Shown one piece after another: positions 31,538 to 44,242 of a stretch of 64,000 nucleotides of DNA. Within the stretch, counting starts at the first letter, position 1. Each line of letters opens with the position of its first letter. The notes beneath the pieces are model-generated. The model saw only the letters and a list, made by a program, of their open reading frames with translations. It ran no database searches and was not told the origin of the DNA. Made by a program: the position numbers and the translations under genes. The DNA is from Phymatolithon calcareum (Eukaryota; Rhodophyta; Florideophyceae; Hapalidiales): NCBI GenBank assembly GCA_977006965.1, contig OZ345376.1, positions 2,418,001 through 2,482,000 on the forward strand, given 5' to 3'.

Positions 31538-34500
31538 GGTGGCTCGGTGGTCTCTGCTGCAGTGTGGCGGGCGGTGGCGGGGCGCCTGGCAGGGTCGCCC
31601 GCTATATGTGTGGGTTAAAAAAAGGGGGAACGTGGAGTGGTGAGTTTGACGGCATAGACGGTGTCAAAAGGAGGCGGTGTTTGAGGGAGTTGTATTGCTG
31701 CTCTGCGTGACAATTTATGGAACGGCCAAACGGAGCTGTAAGACGAAAGTCTACTGTTACCAATTGCTGCAAAGTACCGTTTAGTGAATTTCTCACCAAA
31801 TACGTACACGGCCCTCGTAGCGCGAACCGCGCTTCAATTTGCGACAAGTGTCCTTCCCGTTCCGTCACACAACGAAACGAATCGCAGGTGTATCGCACCC
31901 CCCGGGACAACCTTCTCACCGCACGGCCAGGGGGCCCAGCGCCGGCACTTACCGTCGGCCGCTTGCGCTCGTGCAACTTCTTCTGTGTGCGGGCCGCCGT
32001 CCGTTTCACTGCCCGGTGACTCTACGCACTCGCTTTCCCACCCACCGACCTCCGCTCTCAGCGGCATCGTCAGGGTATCTTCTGCAGACTGCAGGCAATG
32101 CGCCTGCCGGGCGTAATTCAATTGCGACAGTCTTTGTCTTTCTCTCATGTGTTCATTCTCTCGCGCGCATGCCCTGTGTGCCCTTGCATACTCAGAGAAA
32201 GGACAGCGGTGTAGGCTGCGCATACGAGTGGCAAATGCTTTTGTAGGAGTGGATCTTGCAGTCAGTGGAGGCGTGCACTGAATGCTGTGCCCGTCCCCCT
32301 GTGCAAATTGTTCGCGTTCATTCATTCAACCTAGCGTAGGGAATGGCAATCTCGGGACTGACGTGCTGGCGTACGGTCGTTGGTGCAGGACAGAGGTTTA
32401 ATTTTGCATCGTTCCAAACAGCCTACACTGTCTAGCGGACAGAATTGCGGCGAGACGAAACCACTTCACGCTTCTGCCAACGTGCAAGATACAGTTGAGA
32501 CATGGGAGTCGCGGGAGGAGCTATCCATTGGTTCTCTCTTTCAACGCCTACGGAAGCAAACACAACGCCCGCACCCGGCCGGCTACGATCGACAGCAGAT
32601 CAGACAACGCCCGCGCCTGCGCTTGCTGAGATGCTCAGTTTAGCACTTTGCGCGCGAGCGGCACGCACGACCTCACTCCCTCGCTCCCTCGCTCCCTCGC
32701 TCCGGCTGGATGAGATGATCCTGCAGACCACGATCGATAATCGTGATGAGAGCGCGGTCTACTTCATCTTGCGAGAGCCACTCAAATTTGCTTGCATACC
32801 GAGATGGGCCGCCGCACTCCATACATGTATGTACTGGGGCGTGCCGCGTCTCGCAACTAGCTGCCACGTAGAACAGGTGTGCTGCAGTGAGTACGCTTAC
32901 AGGTTCTGTAAGCATGGCACGTTGCAGTTGCGCGGTACAGTATTCCACATTGACCAATGGCAACCCAACATCAATAGGCATTAATCCGAGTTGCGCTCAG
33001 TGTTCGTCACTCAACGTCACGCCTATCAGACAGCTGTCTCCTGTTCTGTACCGCGAGTACAGTAGCGCCCCACACGTGGACACGGTGCACAATGTACGAT
33101 GGCTGTAAGGTAGTCCGTGGCGATCGGTCACATGGGCAATCGAATAAATATATGGTTTGAATCACGGAAACGTTTCAATTAAAGCACCGGAATTAAAAAA
33201 AGTTTCTCTCCTTTGAAACCGCCTTCTGAAATGCCACCTTCGTCCGTACAAGATATTGTGCACAATAATGTGTGTGCGTTCTGTAATTTTTGAAAACAAT
33301 GAACGTCCGATTGGGCACCATCAACCTGCCTTTGCGCAAGAGCGGAAGAATGAGCAAACTATGGGCAGTATTGCAGACTCAAACAAAGCGCAAAGTTGAT
33401 GAATGCCTTTTCGAAGTAAGTTACTACTGTACCACCACATATTGCAATGGTTTCAAACAAATGTGCATATTTCAGAAAATTCAGCACATTCCGACACACC
33501 GATTCGGCGAAATTTACGGCCGTTATCCTCAGATGCTCCTACTGTGTAAGCTGCTGCATGACACCTTCACCAAGAAGGACCTCATGCTCACCGAGCACAA
33601 TACAACAATTGCATCTTACTGTAACTTGACTTCGCTTCTGAACAGCTGCACAGATACTGTAACCAGGTAGTGCTCTCAAATTGGGATCGATCGATCCCTC
33701 TCGACCGATGAAGCATTGAAATTAATCATTTCTGACATTACGCAATCCACAGCTAAATTTGCGTCTACTGTATAACTGTGCTGCAATGGTTAACAGTACA
33801 GTACGGTGCAGTAACATTACTGATGACTGACTGGTACTGTATACCAGCTTGCCTCATCTCTTGCCGTCCTTGCTCAATCCCGCCAGCCCATCATGCCAAC
33901 GCATGTCACAATCCATAATCAATTCCTTCCTCCGCCAGTGTGAAAGGCTCAATTTTGAGTTGCAGGCTCGCATGCGCCGCTGGAGGCAACCCCCCGGCTT
34001 GAATCGTTGGGCTGCCTCCCGACCACCCCCGACTAGTATCACGACTCATTCACCTCAACAAAATCAACAGCTCGAGGAAGTCGATAGAAGTCGTCCCGGG
34101 GGAAGCAAAAGCATCGCGAAGGATACTCCAATCCGACCTGCCGTGTGCAACATGTCTGTTCCCACCCCAACTACGGTCAGTATATTTTGTGGTCCTTTGA
34201 TTTTCTCAATCCCAGCATGCCGATCTTAGCAAGTTGCACCGCAGTTTTTCCTCGTCATAGTCTTGCATGTTTTGCGCCTCGACAAACGTTATACATTGCG
34301 GTGACAACCCACAAGCGACCCACACGTCGACCCAGTTCAACCTATGGATGGTCCCCTAATCGGCCCATGACTTTTCTAGAGATATTTCAGCCAGGTGAGC
34401 GATAATTCACCTTCCGTGCGGCAGTCCTTGACAATTCGGAACGAGAATTCATTTTACTACCTGGAACTGGACCCGACATCTTCATAAACATCTGGTGTAC

Positions 34501-35120
34501 TACACTGTACAGTACTACTGTACATAGATATTCAAACTGCTGCAATCAGTACAGTATACCATGGTGCTTGCCGCATGGTCCTCGACCTACAGTATCATAT
34601 CAGTTTACCCCATGCTTTGCTTCATGGCACCGCTCCTCGAAGCACCTTTTGAAACCTGGGAGACAGATTGGACAGTGCTGAAGCGTGAGACTCCGACAGG
34701 TTTTTGCTACCTCTGCTACGACATTCTCAATCTCTCATTCTCACAATTCAGGATACTGTAGTTACATGCAAATGTTAACCTTGCATTCGCCCACATTATG
34801 TGCGCGCGAACACAATACTGTCTAACGTAACCTTGACTGTACACATATCGCAAAGACTTGCAGGCACAGTACGGCGCTGTCCTGATTGGATTCACAAACA
34901 TTCTTTCGGAAAGATGAAATAGCAATGGTTACGTGCAGTAATCGTTTAGTTCCGCGAAGTAGGACTATTTCCAACGGATTTTGAGGTATCTACATGGATT
35001 TGTAAGAGTCAGCTCTTTTCAATTCGTTTTTCTAGTTTTTTGACAAGTTTATTTTTAAAGGCGCCACAGCCACACGAATATATGAGCAAGGCTTCCGCAG
35101 GTGCTACCCACAATAGAGCG
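31538..35120. other. Long intergenic region with over-represented tactgta word
   Basis: No gene is supported: the frames are short or GC-skewed shadows. The word tactgta or its complement tacagta, or a one-base variant, appears at many places (33,060; 33,770; 33,805; 33,835; 34,490-34,560; 34,755; 34,870). It is rare in the transposon-rich parts, so it may mark host intergenic sequence. Confidence 0.45.
32676..32703 (+). repeat. ctccctcg microsatellite
   Basis: About 3.5 copies of the 8-bp unit ctccctcg. A short simple repeat with no further meaning visible. Confidence 0.8.
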
Positions 35121-36030
35121 GCTCTATTATATTGTGGCATGTACTTCCACTCTTCCTGAAAGTTCCAGAAGCGTCGCTTCAGTGCAGGCCTTCTTCATTT
35201 TGCATACGCTCCATGATGTTTTTGCTGAAGAGCAAAAGGTCATCCAGTGCCTTCTCGGCTGTCGCTCTGGCTTCTTCTTCTTCCTTGAGCTCATAGACTG
35301 ACAAGTTGCAATCCAGAGTCTCCATATGCGGTCTGACTTTGTTTCCAAATCTATCCGCCAGCAGTGTTGTAGACAATTGCGGAAATCTTCCAAAATCATA
35401 CTGAGCCGCCATTTGCCTGTGTTTCGGTTGTGAAAATTGAAGTATTGCTGGAAGTTCTCTTGTCATGTCGTACGGATTTTTCCTTTTTCTCTTCGATTCA
35501 AGGCCTCTCTCCTTCCTTTGTCAGGAATGTTGATCGAAGTGCTTCCAGCCTGGTTCACTACTATGTGCTTTATCGCTTCATCAAACGGTTCTCTGGTATC
35601 CAACGCTGTAATATCATTACATGTGGCTTGAAGCTCTTCTGCGTTTCTTCTCTCTGGCTGTTCCTCTAGGAACTTCCTTCTTTCGCCTTGGTCCTTTTCA
35701 AAATCTTGAGAGCTGATATTTCATGTTGATGGAAAGCAGCGTGGATTCGGCATAGGAGACAGAGTCTATCCGTCTTTCCTCGTGTCAGTGGCCTGAAGAC
35801 TTACTTGAAAAACTTTTCTTCAACTTCCTTGACGGCGTTCTGAACTTTTTCTGTCCACGGTGTTAGGTACATAGCGTGCTCCCAACGTGGCCGAAATAAT
35901 GCCTTGTATATCTGGATGCATTTATGTATGGATTGGATTGGATTTCTGTGTGTGATAGCGAGGTAGGCTTGGAGACTGCCTGCCTTGACAGACTTTAGAA
36001 AGATCCGCGGTTTCATTCGAAACATAAAAC
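35121..36030 (-). pseudogene. LINE ORF2 fragment A (C-terminal end)
   Basis: The minus frame 36,025-35,801 has PRWEHAMYLTPWTEKVQNAVKEVEEKFF, related to the LINE copies B and C at RWE-x3-(H/Y)LTP-x4-V-x8-E-x2-F(F). A further frame (35,466-35,179) is the charged C-terminal tail with ELKEEEEARATAEKALDDL. It is 5'-truncated: there is no RT. Confidence 0.6.
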
Positions 36031-36489
36031 CGAAATTTTGGCGACTTTGCTTTCACGGCGTCCGACGGTCTAGCTCCCCAGAGAAGGCGAGCAGTGTCGC
36101 GCTTCTCCTTACTAGAGTTCCCGGACACTGTCCAGTAACTCTTAGGAACCTCCTCCCGGACAAGCACCGTGTGCCGGAGAACCGGATTGCCGTAGTTGCA
36201 GCCGTGCGATAGCTTCACTACTACTACAAAGGACTATGAAGGGTGGGTGGATGGTCAACAAAAGAATGCGGGCTGCCAACTCGAAAAGCTCACCTGTCTA
36301 GCCTCCGCCGAGAAATCGGATATAGCACGAGTCCTTTGTGGGAAAAGGACAGCCGGTGTACCAAAAAGCTCCTCACGCTGTTCGCTGCCTTACGCGCGGT
36401 TCATGTCTCGGTTCAGGCACGTTCCGAAGTGCGTGCCTCCGTGTGAACGCGTCAGCAAGCTTGCGATGCGTGTGCTGGAGATCAAGGTT

Positions 36490-37090
36490 TCTTCAGCGTC
36501 TTGCTTGATATAGAGATTTCGATCGGCGAGGCTCGGACTCTAGACCAGTTGCTGGCGACTGTGCGCGCCGGTGAGACTGTCGCGCGAGCTTTAGACTCTG
36601 CGCTGCGTGCAGCTGTGTTTTCAACCGCCGCCGAGTGTACGCGCCTGTGAATGTGACGCACAGAGTCTCGGCCTGTCGCAGCCCGGCGTCGCGTGGCGCA
36701 ACCTGATGAGAGGGTCGCATGGAAAGCGTCCAGAAGGCGTCCTTGGCCCGGTCGTCACGCGTGTAAGGGTTCTTTCAGGCGGCCACCGGTTGTGGCGCCC
36801 GGCGCTGTCGGGCGACCTAGGTTGTCGCGAGAGCGTCTTAGTGCGTGGCGGCTTCTCGAATGCCGCTATTTGCGGCTCGAGACGGTGTCAAACGACCTGG
36901 CTCGGCACGGGGATCCTTCGCGCGGCGCCGCTCCTCGACTGCAACTCGTTGCGGCTCCAAGACAGTCATTAGCGATATCGATCAACGCCCGGATATCATC
37001 GCGCGTGATCGCTTTCCCGCTGCCGCTGGATGCGTGGCCGCGATAAACCAATGGGTATCGATTCATGCGGGGCACCGGCGGTAGTTGTCT
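36490..37090. other. GC-rich block, unassigned
   Basis: Clearly richer in G+C than its surroundings, with overlapping open frames on several strands as expected of GC-rich DNA. No motif is recognised in any of them. It may be a separate insertion between two LINE fragments. Confidence 0.4.
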
Positions 37091-37189
37091 TGTAGAGGCG
37101 TGTATGCCGTCATCGGTGGGGGGAAATTGTAGGTTTTTATTTTAGAAGCCCTCAACGCCGGTATTCACCAACACCAGAGCAGCTTCCCG

Positions 37190-38840
37190 TTCATACTGCC
37201 ATCTCATTACCCAATCAGATCACATTACACTATCATTTCTTCTAACATATGGATTTCCAAGGCTAAAAGTTTGTCAATCGCCGTTTTCGTCCCTTCTTCC
37301 CAAGATTCTTCTGCTCTTGGACTTGTCAAATTTCGTTGTAAAGTTTTCAGATTCTCTTCCGCGACCTCGTTGAAATGTTCAATGTACGACTCTGCTCTTC
37401 GTGGTGGGAAACGGCCAAAGAACCACTTAACTGCTAGGAGTCGGTGTTTCCTGGATCGAATTTGGAGTACAGGGCTTACTTTCTCCTTAGTATCGACAGT
37501 TATTTTTCTCTCTTTTTCTTCTTCCTTTTCAATCCATTCCTGTCGTCGGCGGAGGCTCTCGTGTTTGTGTGTCACCAGCCCTCGTACGGCTCGCTCGGTA
37601 CTGCCTCTTAGGAGCTCATGCTCCTGCAGATAGCGGATATCCCTCTCTGCTTGCTGTATGTCCCCTTCTTTTCCTGCGTAATTTGCTTCCTTCTCGATTT
37701 CGTCCTTCCCTCGTATAAGCCTCTGTGCGAAGTGCTATCCGAGTTGCGCTCTTCTTATCTTTGGAGGAGTAATTCTGCAGAGGGCTCGCATTCGGGCGTG
37801 CAATCGTTTCGCGTAGTTACCGAAGGCAACGGAGTAGAACAGACCCTCCGCTTGGTTGATCTGCGCTTCGACTGAGTTTGCCCATGGTGTGAGGTGTATC
37901 GCGTACTCCCATCTGCATTGCACAAGAGCCTTGTACATTGCTATGTTCTTGGTAGTAGCTAGTCCTTGCGCTTGGACTCCCAAGTCTTTTAGTCCCATGA
38001 TGATTCCCTTCGCCGCGTTGATACGCTTTAGTGTTGCGTGGTGGGTTACTCCCGTGTTTCGATCGTGGTTCCCAGGTATTCCAGTAGGCGGGTTTCGTGG
38101 AGCTCCTGGCCTGAGAGCCGGAACTTGCGTTTGAATAATCCAGGATAGATAAGCACTTCGCTTTTTCCTTTCTTCGTGTTCCATGTCATTCCATTTTCTG
38201 TGGCCCAGCTCGTCGCCGTATCCAGAAGCCATTGCATGCCATCGGAATTGGCGGCTTGGAGCTGCACGTCGTCCGCGAAAAGTATCGCGGGGTGCTTCGA
38301 CATATGTCGAGGTGCTTTTTCCATTGCTAACGCGAATGTGTCCATGAACAAGTTGTACAAGCAGGGGCTCAGGGGAGATCCTTGGGGGACTCCGCGGTCA
38401 ATAAGGAGCCACTTCTTTTCCTCGTCTCCGGCAGTTGTAATCCAGGATGGTTTGAGAAGGTATCTGACCATCTCCGCTAAGTCTGCGGGTAGGCATTTGT
38501 CCACACGCTTCTGGAGTATGTCCCTAGGAACCCGATCGTAAGCCGCCGAGAGATCGAGAACGGCTACAAAGCGGTGTCCCTTCTTCATTGTGCTCGTGGA
38601 CCTTAGTATCGCGAGCTCTGTCCCCTTATTTCTTTGGAATCCTAATTGGAAGTGGTGAAACTTGTACCGGCTGCGTATCGCCGAGTCCATGGCGGCGTCA
38701 ATTATTTTCCGCACTTGGCTTAGAAGCGATATCGGTCTGTAGTTCCCAGCTTCGTGTGTCACTCCTTTCTTGTAAATCGGAATCAGCGTCGCTCTTCGCC
38801 AAGCCGTCGGGATGCATTGCCGTCATCGGTGGTCTGCACG
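37190..38840 (-). pseudogene. LINE ORF2 fragment B with reverse transcriptase
   Basis: From about 38,830 the minus strand reads PTAWRRATLIPIYKKG, then (38,762-38,046) NYRPISLLSQVRKI, FVAVLDLSAAYDRVPRDIL (metal-binding Asp), DRGVPQGSPLSPCLYNLFMD and AILFADDVQLQA (catalytic ADD). These are the RT blocks of non-LTR retrotransposons. A frameshift near 38,070 leads to TLKRINAAKGIIMGLK and CRWEYAIHLTPWANSVEAQINQAE (37,990-37,840), and a tail near 37,575-37,225 with HRLLAVKWFFGRFPPR. No endonuclease domain is present, so it is 5'-truncated. Confidence 0.88.
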
Positions 38841-39139
38841 CAGTGTATGATCTCAAGAGGTAGGTGATGGCAGGATTGAGGTGGGCAAATCTGAGAAGAT
38901 CTCCATACCTCCGCACCGTCTCTGGCCATGCTGCTCAGACAAAGGGTGTTCTTCGAAAAGGGTATTAATTGAAGCTCCCGTTGTCAATTATCATTGCACG
39001 TGAGAGACTTTTCGTTGCGCTACAATCCTTCGCTTACGTTCTCATTTAAGTAGTTGATTTCAGACATGTATGCCAATTCCCTTTTTGAATACACAATGTG
39101 CACGAGGCTCGTACAGAGTGGACTTTGCCTTCTTAAGGC

Positions 39140-39345
39140 GCTGCAGAATCTGTGTCTGTAACTCTCTCATATCCTAGGGATAAGCCAAGGTAAGTGACTT
39201 CCTGCATTTGTGCGAACCAGCTTGAATATCTTGCCCGATGTCTCTTTCGATTCAAGTATCTCGCTTGTTCCTTGCTTCGTGTTCCACGTCATCCCGCTTT
39301 CTGGGGCCCAGAGAGTGACTCTGTCAAGTCGTTTTTCTAGTTCGC
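39140..39345 (-). pseudogene. LINE RT fragment (short)
   Basis: Reverse complement reads GMTWNTKQGTSEIL, the same block as ENGMTWNTKKGKSEVL in LINE copy B. Only about 200 bp is recognisable. Confidence 0.6.
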
Positions 39346-39589
39346 ATATACTGCTTGTAAAGTTGAGTAACTTGCTACTACATCACTACGAGCTGCTGTT
39401 CAACCTTTTCGCCGGCTTTGCTGCCGGAAGGGGGTCGCGCATGAACTAAAAATCGCAGAGAATGGTAGAAGGAAGAGAACCAGCTCTTGTGCAGTACGGA
39501 AGCATAATGTGCGCACCATTGCGAAGATACGAGAGCCCAACTATTCTCACTGGCCTTCAGTGGATTTCGGTCAATACATGACTGATACC

Positions 39590-40100
39590 GCACTCGAAAG
39601 TGTCGTTATCCCCGCACCTTCTCTTCAACTCAAGAAGACATAGAACACTTGCCATAAAGTGGTTATTTGGAATGTTCCCTCCCATGAGCACCGCCACCCT
39701 TATCAAACTCACCGGTCAATGTGGGAAATATGTCATCGAAGACGTGATAAATGGCCTCGCAAAAGACAGACTCTAAAAAGAGGACAGCGCCTGGACTAAG
39801 CGAGCACTCGACGAGCTCAAAACCTTGTTTCAGGCTGTGGACAAGTAAGGACTGCCCGCAACTTGAAATCGCAGCATGTCACAGGGCAGGGGAGTAATTT
39901 TCCCCGTCGAGGTCCCGAAGGAGGTCAAAGGTGGGTTTTTGTAGTCCGCTGAATCGTGTTGCACCAACAAGAAATGAAACTCTTCCATGGACAGAATCTA
40001 GCCAAAACCTCTTGGCCCTAGGAAAGTTGCCCCAAGCGTCAGCAGATGCGTTCTTAACTTTTAAATAAAAATCTACCTTTCTTCTTCTTCTCAATACATT
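39590..40100 (+). pseudogene. LINE 3' end fragment D, opposite orientation
   Basis: The plus strand here matches the C-terminus and 3' untranslated region of LINE copy C. Coding words WLFGMFPPMST, TLIKLTGQCGKY, ALDELKTLF and FQAVDK correspond to copy C at 42,790-43,000. The 3' non-coding words gtgggtttttgtagtc and agccaaaacctcttgg are shared, and both end with aataaaaat and a ctt-rich tail. The orientation is inverted relative to copies A, B and C. Confidence 0.8.
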
Positions 40101-41106
40101 ACTGCAGAAAACGCCAATTTTGAAATTGGCGTTTTCGCCCAGCTAATTTGTTTGATTCAAAAATTCTGTCTCTCTGTGCAGATCTCCCACGGAATTGTCA
40201 CGGAGAGACAGTCCGACCAGAGCATTCTAGGTGCAAGCGCCAAACACACGGGATACGCAACGGACGCAATATGATAAACAGGGTGAGAAAGAAAAGAATA
40301 GCGGGAGACATTGAATGAGTACCATGAAAAAGACAATCCCTGACAGGGGTAAATCGTAGTAAACGGTATATCGCCCTCGGTGCACACTGGTCGGTTCGCG
40401 GTCAAATAGTGGCACGACAGCAATTTCATTTTGTTGCTCTATCTTTTCATCGCATTGCAAAGACACGGAAGCCTTGGTCGCTTAGGAATTCGAACTGCAT
40501 CGATGTAGTAGGTTCTGCAAGTGTGAAGCTAGTTCATGTGTTGCAATATGTTTGCGGATCTAAATCCTCATTGGAGCTAAGCATGTAGAAGTACTTCTTA
40601 TCTAGGCCTAGAAACCAAGCAAATGATGCTCAGCGAAATGTTTTCTAAATTCTATTCCGAGACCTACATTTTCCAGGAGAGTGTATATTGCGCAATGTCA
40701 TCAAGAACCCCACCTCTCAATATGAAACCTGCTTTGTCATTCATGTCGTCGTCCACCTCAAGTCTGTCCTTCGTCGGTGTGTGCACGGAGCCCCCACTCT
40801 CTCTCACAGAAATACGCCCAAATATTTCATCCAAAATGCAGAACACATTTTGGAAGTTGAGAAGTGTAAGCAGAACTCCCAGATCAAATTAAGCTCTCCA
40901 AATTAGGCACGGTTTCCCCCATGAGCTAAGGGCACACTGCTTTTTGGGTCGTGGCAATTTCCATCAACGTTAAGAACAAATTTCCGAAAGGAGAACACTC
41001 ATTGCGAGTTTGCTACGGTACTGATATATAGAATTTGCCCTGCATTGACAAGCTTGCGTACACTCGCAAATAAGCCAGCGTGAATCAAGCAGATCTGTCT
41101 CGAACA
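40101..41106. other. Spacer upstream of galaxin-like gene
   Basis: No gene supported. Near the end, actgatatatagaa (41,019-41,032) is a TATA-like box about 75 bp before the galaxin-like start codon; the intervening leader has no other motif. Confidence 0.4.
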
Positions 41107-42126
41107 ATGTCACCACCAAGACATGCCTTCATTGTTGCCGTCACTGTCGTAGTGGTACTCTGTTCTTCGTCATCTGAAACCGCCTTTGCAGGCCCCCATG
41201 AGTGCTCTGGAGTTCAGTTCCCACTCGCGAACGCATGCTGTGGAGCAATTGGCAAGTCAGTGGGCTACAACTCAGCAAGTCAAATATGCTGTGGCGGTCT
41301 CGTTTCATTGAAAATTTCAGGAAAGTCTAGCTGCTGTGGAGCGTCGGCCTATAATCCGCACCATGAAATATGCTGCTTCGACACACTGCACCCTCGCATC
41401 TCGAAATGGCTAAGATGCTGTGGCAAAAAGGCATACATTCCTCGCTTTGACGTTTGCTGTGGGGGTAGAATATTTCGCGGTGGTACGCACTGTTGTGGAG
41501 ACAAGGGATACGAATTTGGAACGGCACAGTGCTGTAATTTGAACATCTTTATTGGGACGAACAGCTGTTGTGGGAAAGAGGGATTTAACACAAATTTCGA
41601 AGGATGCTGTGCAGGGAAGAAGTACAACCGTACTCACAAGACGTGCTGTGACGGGCATATTGTCACCCGTCGGGCACACAGAGAGCTTTGCTGCGGAAAG
41701 GAGAACTACGTCCCTGGATTTTCCCAGTGCTGTTCCGAGAATGTGTTCGAAGGTACGACTCATTGCTGCGGTGACAATGGATTTCACATTGGGAAGGCAA
41801 AGTGTTGTAATGGCATCATTTTCGCGGGTGCAACTCATTGCTGCGGACCGCTTGGATACAACTTGGGGGAACGAGGTTGCTGCGCGGGTGTGGTGTACGA
41901 CAAGCGAGTGAGTGACTGTTGCAATGGAGCTGTTGTACCGTACACATCAAAATTTGGATTATGCTGTGGAATGACGAAGTACGTTCCGAGAAAAGCGGTG
42001 TGCTGCAATAACGTCGTTTTCGAAAGAGCCACCGCTTGCTGTGGCGACTCCGGCTACAACAGCGGCTCGCAAAAGTGCTGCAAAGGGAATAAGGTTTATA
42101 ATATATTATCTCAAGAAACCTGCTAA
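41107..42126 (+). CDS. Secreted galaxin-like di-cysteine repeat protein
   Basis: 339 residues from ATG 41,107. An N-terminal hydrophobic stretch (about 8-28) ending in ETAFAG is a signal peptide. The rest is an almost regular run of 22 adjacent Cys pairs, with alternating CCG-x3-Y/F and CC-x2-x2-F/Y spacers, tandem units roughly 15-16 residues apart (for example THCCGDKGYEFGTAQCC). This di-cysteine repeat is typical of galaxin and related coral skeletal or adhesive extracellular-matrix proteins. Here it predicts a disulfide-locked, extracellular, elongated protein of the wall or mucilage; calcification or adhesion is speculation. The frame is intact, no introns are seen, and no transmembrane anchor follows the repeats. 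It stands alone between LINE remnants. Confidence 0.85.
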   Translation: MSPPRHAFIVAVTVVVVLCSSSSETAFAGPHECSGVQFPLANACCGAIGKSVGYNSASQICCGGLVSLKISGKSSCCGASAYNPHHEICCFDTLHPRISKWLRCCGKKAYIPRFDVCCGGRIFRGGTHCCGDKGYEFGTAQCCNLNIFIGTNSCCGKEGFNTNFEGCCAGKKYNRTHKTCCDGHIVTRRAHRELCCGKENYVPGFSQCCSENVFEGTTHCCGDNGFHIGKAKCCNGIIFAGATHCCGPLGYNLGERGCCAGVVYDKRVSDCCNGAVVPYTSKFGLCCGMTKYVPRKAVCCNNVVFERATACCGDSGYNSGSQKCCKGNKVYNILSQETC

Positions 42127-42525
42127 TGGAATGCATTGCAGCTTTTCCCGCAATGAAAATGTCTTGACCTATGAATCGTGAGAGAAATCATTTTTGGTAA
42201 TATTACTGCCGACAAACCGCATGCAGTACTCGACATGTTCTATACAATGGGTGATACGATTCGAAATATGTTTTGTAAGTTGTGTAAACTCTACGATGGG
42301 TTCTTGTGCAATACTTCATGCAATCCATGAATGAATGACATGAAAGAAATTCAGGGTTTCACATGCGAGGGCTATGGTAGTAGCCTACACATCATTTTGA
42401 TTACCGACATGATTGCATGGTCGAAGACCCGAATCTACCAGAACGATATTCCAAACTAAATTCCTTCGATTACGTAGTAGAGTACCTCAGCAAGTAGGCT
42501 ATAATAGCCGTTCTCTGCACCGATT

Positions 42526-44222
42526 ATGAGGAGGGAGAAGAAGAAGATGAAGAGGAAAGGTATATTTTTATTCAAAAGTTACAATCGCATCTTATGACGC
42601 TTGGGCAGCTTTCCTAGTGCCAAGAGGTTTTGGCTGGGTACTGTCTGAAGAAGGGATTCTCTTTTTGTTCGTGCAATACGAATCAGTGGACTACAAAAAC
42701 CCACCTCTGGCCTCCTTCGGGACGCCGAGGGGGAAAAGTACTCCACTGCCCTGTGGCACGCGATGATTTCAAGTATGCAAGCACTCCTTACTTGGCGACA
42801 GCCTGAAACGTGGTCCAGAGCTCGTCGAGGGCTCGCTTAGTCCAGGCGCTGTTCTCTCTTTGTCCTTTGAGATTCCATTTATCGCGTCTTCGATAGCACA
42901 TTTCCCACATTGGCCGGTGAGTTCGATAAGGGTGGAGGTGCTCATGGGAGCGAACATTCCAAATGACCAATTGATGGCAAGTGTTCTATGTCTTCTTGAG
43001 TTGAAGAAAAGGTGCTGAGGTATTGAAAATGTCGCGTGGGGTATAGGTCGTTTTTTCGACTTTTCCGCATACTCTGCTGCCTCCAGTATCTTGGTTCTTT
43101 GGTATTTCTTGATGTTTGTCATAGCTGCCATTTCATTTGCAGCTTCGCACAGGATGCCATTCAATTTCGCGTGGACAATATCTCTCTCAGTTTGTAGACG
43201 CTTCTTGATTCCGAGCACTGTTTTTAGACCTGCTATCATGGGATCTCGTATGCTTATCAATCTCTACACAAAGTGTCGTGCGAGGACGTCTCTTCTTCCC
43301 TTGGGTTAGAGGATGCGACACATGGCCTTGCACCTGTCCAAGCTTCTTTTTCCTAGTACCCAAAGATTTTCCTAAAGAACATAGATTCAGCCTTTCTGAC
43401 TTCCGAGGCCACATTAGTAGTCCGAGGTGTGAGATGTAGAGTATATTCCCATCTTAACTGCACAAGAGATTTGTGCAGTCTAATTTCCCTCGCGTGGTGG
43501 ATACCATTAGTAAATACGCCCAGCCGTTGAAGATACCCAAACACATATTTGGATTTCTTGATCTTCTCTGTCAGTTTGGTGTCGGAAATTCCCTGTTCCG
43601 TAAGTATTACCCGGAGGCACTTATCTTCCCGGAGAGTCTTTAGCCGCCGTCCAGAAAGACAGAAGCTCCGGCATACCGTGTCCTTTGTCCAAAGGATTAC
43701 GCTTTTTACGGTGTTCCACTCCATTCCGTTGCTCTGTACCCACTCCGAGGCCAGATCAATGATACTTTTGGAGACCTTCCACTGATTTTGCGAACGATTT
43801 CTAGTCGTCTGGGAGCATTTTGCAAGGCTCATATGAGACTTTTTCTGGACTGGAGTCTGGCGCAATGGCAAACGTGTCCATGAACATGTACGGACTGAGA
43901 GAGGACTTCTGGGGCACACCTCTGTTCATGGTGTACGACACAGAATCCTCATCGTCTCTCGTCCGCATGAAAGAGGGATCCAGAAAAGGAATAACCGTTT
44001 CGGCGCTCTCTGGTTCGAGCACCTTCCATATTCTCTCTGCAAGCTTATTCCTGGGTACGGAGACGTAGACAGCTTTAGTATTATCGAGAGAGAGAGGCAA
44101 GGACAAAAAAACAGGAATAAGGACACGTTCGGAAGTGAAAAGCAACCCACATCTTGGGCATCTTTCCCTTTGTCCGAAAACCTATCGTCCCCGCCGAGGC
44201 GCAAGTTGATCTTTCCAGGCAT
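42526..44222 (-). pseudogene. LINE ORF2 fragment C with 3' untranslated region
   Basis: Minus strand. RT remnants (44,145-43,801) show NRGVPQKSSLSPYMFMDTFA, equivalent to GVPQGSPLSP of copy B but degenerate. The next frame (43,919-43,353) has GMEWNTVKSVI, the HLTP block RWEYTLHLTPRTTNV and KAESMFF. The C-terminal frame (43,260-42,769) has INWSFGMFAPMSTSTLIELTGQCGKC, and the 3' end carries the conserved untranslated words and an aataaaaat plus cttcttcttc tail. Frames change several times, and no intact RT remains. Confidence 0.8.
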
Positions 44223-44242
44223 ATGGCAAGAACAAGAGAGAA

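Noticed and set aside
36607-37046. Overlapping GC-rich open frames that could be a gene
   Set aside because: Open frames occur in several frames and strands at once, as expected from composition, and no motif is recognisable.
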